A stretch of 64,000 nt of DNA, taken from assembly GCF_016495865.1 (NCBI RefSeq), contig NZ_CP054706.1, forward strand, positions 372,001-436,000, given 5' to 3'. Positions 59,689 to 64,000 of this stretch are shown here, one piece after another. How positions within the stretch are numbered: the stretch's first letter is position 1; each line of letters begins with the position of its first letter. Origin of the DNA: Salicibibacter cibi (GTDB lineage Bacteria > Bacillota > Bacilli > Bacillales > Marinococcaceae). The position numbers and the translations under genes were made by a program. The notes beneath the pieces were generated by a model, which saw nothing but the letters and a program-made list of their open reading frames with translations, had not been told where the DNA came from and did no database searches.

Positions 59689-61025
59689 TGCATCTATTAT
59701 ATAGTCTGCTCATTTTCATTTATTTAATCAATGCTTTTCTGGAACTGGACAGCCTGAACTATGTCACAGGTATACTTGCAATTCTATTATTGGTTGTATG
59801 CTTCCGCAAGGCTGAACGGCTGTTTCAATTGATGGGGACAATCTTTGCTGTGGCTGGATTGGGTTTATTCATCCATAGCGGTATAAACTGGTATGAATTG
59901 CCCTATTATCTAAATACCTTTGTCGAGATTTTGGCATTATTTTTTGTTCTGCCTTTTATCAACGGCATTATTATTGTTGGGAGATACGACCAAAGCGTGA
60001 ATAAGCTTTTGAAGTCACAGGTTGCCCATTTGGGCCAACTATACGGACGAGGAATGATGGCCAGTTATTTACTGGGATCGTTTTTAAATATAGCCATGAT
60101 TCCTCTGGTGCAATCTGTATTGCAGAAAAATCTACAGACCATGGCGAATAAAATTCGCAGTATATTTATCAGCCAGGCTATGCTAAGAGCCTATGCATTG
60201 TGTCTGGTATGGAGTCCGATGGAAGTCATGGTTGCGCTCACGATTGATATTACACAGATAGACTACTTACGGTTACTTCCCTGGCTTCTTGTTTTTTCCA
60301 TTGCGCTGTTCTTGCTCAGTTGGGCTATTGGACGTCGGTATAAAAAGTATCGGTTGTCCGAGGATCAACAAATGAATGAAAAAATTGAGTGGAAAGTCTA
60401 TCGCAAAATTGCTGGTATGCTCATTTTTTTAGTCCTGTTTATTGGATGCATTATTTTGATGGGAGAGGTGTTTGGCTTTAGCTTTTTGACAACCGTCTCC
60501 ATTATTATTATTCCTTATTCCACGGTTTGGGCGTTTCTCATTAAACGAATACGTACTTTTTATATCTATAGTTTGCAATATTGGCGAATGCGTGTCTCGA
60601 CCATGGGGAGCTATGTCGTTCTTTTCTTGTCTTTAGGACTATTCATCGGTGTATTAAGAGAAACAGAGCTGATGACTATGGTTCAAGAACCGTTGCTTTA
60701 CCTGTCCGATACACCGCTTTTTTTATTTGTCGGTATCCAATTGTTATTTTTAGGGTTGGCGTTTGTCGGTTTCCACCCGCTCGTAACGATGGGCATCTTG
60801 GGAGAAGTGATTCAACCGCTATTATCGATCATTAACCCTATGAGTTTTGCTATCGTCCTGATCACCTCAAGTTTATCGACAGTGATGGCCGGGCCGTTCA
60901 ATATTACCGTGACGTTAACAGGTAGTTTATTGAAGGAAAATCCATATCGGATTGCCTGGTGGAACATCGCTTTTGCGTTTATATTTAGTGGAACAGGGAC
61001 TTTAATAGCGCTCTTTCTATTGTAG
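59688..61025 (+). CDS. Polytopic membrane protein, possible organic-anion carrier
   Basis: A 445-residue protein with about eleven membrane segments (YSLLIFIYLINAFLELDS at the start, SSLSTVMAGPFNITVTLTGS near the end). The length and the pattern of two hydrophobic halves with a polar loop at about 225-240 recall ion-transporter-superfamily carriers, but no specific family motif was recognised. It is translationally coupled to the EamA gene. Function unknown. Confidence 0.6.
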   Translation: MHLLYSLLIFIYLINAFLELDSLNYVTGILAILLLVVCFRKAERLFQLMGTIFAVAGLGLFIHSGINWYELPYYLNTFVEILALFFVLPFINGIIIVGRYDQSVNKLLKSQVAHLGQLYGRGMMASYLLGSFLNIAMIPLVQSVLQKNLQTMANKIRSIFISQAMLRAYALCLVWSPMEVMVALTIDITQIDYLRLLPWLLVFSIALFLLSWAIGRRYKKYRLSEDQQMNEKIEWKVYRKIAGMLIFLVLFIGCIILMGEVFGFSFLTTVSIIIIPYSTVWAFLIKRIRTFYIYSLQYWRMRVSTMGSYVVLFLSLGLFIGVLRETELMTMVQEPLLYLSDTPLFLFVGIQLLFLGLAFVGFHPLVTMGILGEVIQPLLSIINPMSFAIVLITSSLSTVMAGPFNITVTLTGSLLKENPYRIAWWNIAFAFIFSGTGTLIALFLL

Positions 61026-61059
61026 AACTTTAAGATTTACACTAAAGTTTATATTTTTG

Positions 61060-61088
61060 TTTACAGAGAAAGCGGTTTCATGTATAAT
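61060..61088 (+). promoter_or_regulatory. tct promoter with cre box in the spacer
   Basis: TTTACA (61060-61065), a 17-base spacer and TATAAT (61083-61088). AGAAAGCGGTTTCA (61067-61080) within the spacer matches the cre consensus with two changes at the 5' end. Layout and the flanking CATGTATAATG are nearly the same as at 50973. The leader to tctC is about 165 bases. Confidence 0.75.
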
Positions 61089-61258
61089 GCACGCATGCGA
61101 ACGATGTTCTATAATAATGAACATAAAAAACGTTTTTATAGTATTTGAGGTGATAGCCTTATTTAAAGAGAAAGACTACTATGATTTTGATGATTTTATT
61201 TTTTTCACAGCTCAATAGTTGTGGTGACCTAAGAGTTTGAAGGAGATGAATTATAGAT

Positions 61259-62236
61259 ATGGGTAAAAAAATTTGGATAAGTACATTAGCTTTTTCAATA
61301 GCTTTATTTGCTGGATGTGAGGCTGGTGGTGATGAGGACGCTGCTGCAGATTTCCCCGAGGGTCCGGTTGAACTTATAGTCCCTTATGATGCTGGAGGTG
61401 GCACGGACGCTGTAGCCAGAGCGTTGGCGGATGCAACCGAGGAACACCTGGGTGAATCAATAGGGGTTGTGAATACGACCGGAGGCGGTGGTGCCGTAGG
61501 TTTTACCGAAGGGGCGACTGCAGCTCCAGATGGACAAACCGTCACATTGGTAACGGTAGAATTAGTCACGCTGCCACATATGGGATTGGCGGATGTTTCC
61601 CACGAGGATTTTAAAGCGATCGGGCAAATGAATTTTGATCCCCCAGCAGTCACCGTCCCTGCTGACGCTCCTTATGATACGTTGGAGGAGTTTATCGATT
61701 ACGCTGAGGAAAATCCCGGAGAAATTCAAATGGGAAATTCTGGTTCTGGATCAATTTGGCATTTAGCTGCTTCTGCGATTGAGCAGGAGACGGGTGTAGA
61801 GTTTGAGCATGTGCCTTTTGATGGAGCTGCTCCTGCAGTCACCTCCCTATTAGGCGGTCATATCGACGCCGTTCCCGTAAGCCCTGCTGAAGTCTTGCCT
61901 CAGGTTGAAGGAGAGGAACTGAAGACATTAGCGGTTATGGATGAAGAACGTGCCGAAGTATTCCCTGAAGTGCCTACTTTTGAAGAAGAAGGATTCTCTG
62001 GAGCTGACGGTGTAGGACCGTGGAGAGGCGTTGTTGTACCTGAAGATACTCCTGATGAGGTTGCTTCGGTCTTAGAAGAAGCCTTTATGGCAGGAGCGGA
62101 AGAACCGGAATTTCAAGAGTTTATGGAAGATAACGGACTCGGAATGACGATTACAGACGGCGAGTCCTTCGGACAAATGATGGGGGAAAGTTATGATTTC
62201 TACGGTGAGTTAATCTCTGATTTAGGGCTTGAGTAA
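61259..62236 (+). CDS. tctC: Tripartite tricarboxylate transporter binding protein TctC
   Basis: A 325-residue secreted lipoprotein: signal plus lipobox LFAGC (Cys 19), then VELIVPYDAGGGTDAVARAL, INTTGGGGAVGF-like NTTGGGGAVG, and MGNSGSGSIWHLAASAIEQE, the typical Bug/TctC ligand loops. It is very acidic, fitting a salt-tolerant host. It binds a carboxylate for TctAB. ATG 61259 follows AAGGAG. Confidence 0.92.
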   Translation: MGKKIWISTLAFSIALFAGCEAGGDEDAAADFPEGPVELIVPYDAGGGTDAVARALADATEEHLGESIGVVNTTGGGGAVGFTEGATAAPDGQTVTLVTVELVTLPHMGLADVSHEDFKAIGQMNFDPPAVTVPADAPYDTLEEFIDYAEENPGEIQMGNSGSGSIWHLAASAIEQETGVEFEHVPFDGAAPAVTSLLGGHIDAVPVSPAEVLPQVEGEELKTLAVMDEERAEVFPEVPTFEEEGFSGADGVGPWRGVVVPEDTPDEVASVLEEAFMAGAEEPEFQEFMEDNGLGMTITDGESFGQMMGESYDFYGELISDLGLE

Positions 62237-62243
62237 TGACAAT

Positions 62244-62272
62244 GAGGTTGGACAACCAACCTCACTCTTTTT
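62244..62272 (+). terminator. Intercistronic terminator between tctC and tctB
   Basis: GAGGTTGG and CCAACCTC form a perfect stem around ACAA, followed by ACTCTTTTT. It would end part of the transcripts after tctC, giving more binding protein than membrane subunits. Confidence 0.75.
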
Positions 62273-62287
62273 AAGGAGGGAACAGAT

Positions 62288-62725
62288 GTGAAAAGGGTGG
62301 ATTTAATTAGCAGTATCATCGTCATGGCGGTGGCAATCTTTTTTTTATATCAAACATTTGGTTTTCCGGCTACGGGTACAGATTCTGAAACCGGGCCGGA
62401 ATTCATCCCGAGAATTTTTTCTACACTGCTTATGATATTGGGAATCATCTTATTTATTAAATCATTTATAACAAAAGAAGAAGCGCCAACAACCAAAGTG
62501 AAGATGATTGCCCTAACTATCGGCATTTTATTCGTTTATCTGCTATTGATCAACTTTTTAGGTTATTACAGCAGTACGATCCTATTTGTGTTGGTTCTGT
62601 TGTTGATTACAAACATTCGAAAGATCGCTTTCTTAATTACTGTGCCTATAATGGTCGCTTTATTCATATTTGTTTTCTTTGAAAATTTATTAACTGTTCC
62701 TATTCCAACAGGGATACTGTTCTAA
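62288..62725 (+). CDS. tctB: Tripartite tricarboxylate transporter small membrane subunit TctB
   Basis: A 145-residue protein with four membrane helices (ISSIIVMAVAIFFLYQTFGF, TLLMILGIILFIKSFI, GILFVYLLLINFLGYYSSTI). GTG 62288 follows AAGGAGGG by seven bases; an ATG two bases earlier reads into a stop. Low sequence conservation is usual for TctB; the position between tctC and tctA supports the call. Confidence 0.88.
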   Translation: MKRVDLISSIIVMAVAIFFLYQTFGFPATGTDSETGPEFIPRIFSTLLMILGIILFIKSFITKEEAPTTKVKMIALTIGILFVYLLLINFLGYYSSTILFVLVLLLITNIRKIAFLITVPIMVALFIFVFFENLLTVPIPTGILF

Positions 62726-62747
62726 AAAGAGAGCGAGGGAGATATTC

Positions 62748-64000
62748 ATGGACTTATTTATGCAAGGACTGGCGAATGTTCTTGAATGGCAAATGCTCCT
62801 CATCCTAATTGTTGGAGCTGCCCTTGGAATTGCGATTGGTTCTTTACCTGGATTGACAGCAACGATGGGGGTTGCACTTCTTGTCCCTGTTACTTATGGA
62901 ATGGATCCTGCAGCAGGTATCCTATTACTTGTAAGTTTATATTTTGGAGCGATTTACGGCGGATCGATTACGGCTATTTTACTTAGGACACCGGGAACTC
63001 CTGCTGCAGCGGCTACTGCTTTAGATGGTTATGAGATGACGAAAAGAGGACTAGGTCAGAAAGGGTTATTGGTTGCCGTATATTCGTCTGCAACAGGGGC
63101 TGTTGTAAGCGTTACGATTTTAATTTTCCTTTCGCCTGTTTTGGCTAACTTTGCACTGAATTTCAGTGCACCGGAAACTTTTGCCTTAGCGCTTTTTGGA
63201 TTGTCCATTATCTCAAGTGTTGCCGGGGAATCGATGTTAAAAGGCTTGATTGCCGGAGTTGCAGGTTTATTGGTAGCTACCATCGGATTAGATCCTATGG
63301 ACGGGTTTGCCAGGTTTACTTTTGACAACGTTCAATTGCTTAATGGGGTGGATTTTATCCCTGTAATGATTGGGTTATTTGCAGCGGCTCAAGCATTCAA
63401 AATGATGGAAGACATTTTTTCCAAAGAACAAATCAACCTTACGATTGAGAAAAGTAAGCTAAAATGGAAAGAATTTAAAAGCTTGATTATCACGATGCTC
63501 CGATCATCCGCAATCGGCACTGGTATTGGCATGATTCCCGGTGCAGGTGGAGATATATCGGCGTTTGTCGCTTATAACGAAGCAAAAAGATTTTCCAAAA
63601 AACCCGAAGAATTTGGGAAAGGGGCTATGGAAGGTGTCGCCGCCCCTGAATCAGCAAATACCGGTACTTCAGGCGGATCCATGATTCCTTTATTAACTTT
63701 GGGTATCCCGGGTGACGCGGTTACCGCTGTTATGTTGGGCTCATTGATGGTGGCAGGTTTGCAGCCGGGGCCTTTATTGTTTGTTGAAAATGCAGATGTT
63801 GTATACACGATATTTGTTGGTATGATCGTAGCTACGATTCTTATACTGATTTACGGGTTGATCGGCATTCGTCATTTTGTCAAGATTTTATTAATTCCTA
63901 AACCGATTATGGCGACGTTCATTCTAGTATTATGCGTGGTCGGCTCTTACTCTATCGGAAATAATTTCTTTGATGTATGGGTCATGTTTGTAGCCGGGGT
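62748..64000 (+). CDS. tctA: Tripartite tricarboxylate transporter large subunit TctA (3' end outside window)
   Basis: Open to the window end for 417 codons. Family motifs are IVGAALGIAIGSLPGLTATM, YFGAIYGGSITAILLRTPGT, IGMIPGAGGDISAFVAY, APESANTGTSGGSMIPLLTL and GIPGDAVTAVMLGSLM. It has about ten membrane helices so far and is the main permease subunit. ATG 62748 follows GAGCGAGGGAG. About 80 codons should be missing. Confidence 0.94.
   Translation, partial: MDLFMQGLANVLEWQMLLILIVGAALGIAIGSLPGLTATMGVALLVPVTYGMDPAAGILLLVSLYFGAIYGGSITAILLRTPGTPAAAATALDGYEMTKRGLGQKGLLVAVYSSATGAVVSVTILIFLSPVLANFALNFSAPETFALALFGLSIISSVAGESMLKGLIAGVAGLLVATIGLDPMDGFARFTFDNVQLLNGVDFIPVMIGLFAAAQAFKMMEDIFSKEQINLTIEKSKLKWKEFKSLIITMLRSSAIGTGIGMIPGAGGDISAFVAYNEAKRFSKKPEEFGKGAMEGVAAPESANTGTSGGSMIPLLTLGIPGDAVTAVMLGSLMVAGLQPGPLLFVENADVVYTIFVGMIVATILILIYGLIGIRHFVKILLIPKPIMATFILVLCVVGSYSIGNNFFDVWVMFVAG

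Overview
The window looks like a chromosomal segment of a low- to mid-GC Firmicute of the Bacillaceae, probably a salt- or alkali-adapted one. The grounds are strong AGGAGG-type ribosome binding sites, frequent TTG and GTG starts, Bacillus-type TreR operators and CcpA cre boxes, acidic proteins and the gene families present. A genus such as Salicibibacter is only a guess. No rRNA, tRNA or CRISPR was seen.

Layout. (1) 0.1-10.3 kb: a thioesterase and a zinc alcohol dehydrogenase, then three tandem-domain UspA proteins around a gamma-glutamyltransferase-like enzyme and two near-identical L-lactate permeases. (2) 10.3-13.2 kb: a decaying block with a group II intron-like remnant, the C-terminal end of an Fnr-type regulator, a MenA-like prenyltransferase with an internal deletion, and a frameshifted CopD-like membrane gene that still has a perfect Fnr box. 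(3) 13.3-18.9 kb: an Rpn/YhgA nuclease gene and a broken inverted paralogue bracket a SNF2 helicase and its unknown partner. (4) 19.0-21.9 kb: uncharacterised genes (repeat protein, SEC-C protein, DUF6904). (5) 21.9-28.1 kb: a complete-looking molybdenum cofactor set (moaC-mobA-moaB divergent from moaA-moeB-moeA-mobB-moaE-moaD). (6) 28.1-32.7 kb: trehalose operon treP-treA-treR with TreR and cre boxes, and an unlinked glucose-type PTS IIA gene. (7) 33-37.5 kb: two small membrane proteins, molybdate uptake (modA, modB, a MalK-like ATPase), a modB relic and a racemase relic. (8) 38-41.9 kb: an NreABC-like nitrate/oxygen sensing cluster with two histidine kinases, one regulator, an NreA-like GAF protein and a cupin. 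(9) 41.9-43.5 kb: an eleven-copy 52-bp hairpin repeat and a MITE. (10) 43.6-47.7 kb: a Gln-rich protein, siroheme genes (hemD-like, sirB, sirC) and two unknowns. (11) 47.9-64.0 kb: a sugar-acid or hydroxy-acid catabolic island with a GntR regulator, UxaA-type dehydratase subunits, several SDRs, a FAH-family hydrolase, an alcohol dehydrogenase, a 2-hydroxyacid dehydrogenase, two membrane carriers and a tripartite tctCBA transporter cut by the window end.

How it fits together. Molybdate uptake, Moco synthesis, siroheme synthesis and an Nre-type sensor point to nitrate/nitrite respiration, although no nitrate or nitrite reductase gene lies in the window. The island after 47.9 kb is probably under catabolite control, because both forward promoters carry a cre box between their -35 and -10 elements.

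Most notable non-gene findings: a three-copy MITE (275-286 bp) with six-base TANNTA target duplications; a 52-bp hairpin array with a diverged two-copy relative 29 kb away; an almost identical 84-bp activator-type promoter in front of both a usp gene and the Nre cluster; and a dehydrogenase whose only sensible start codon is ATT.
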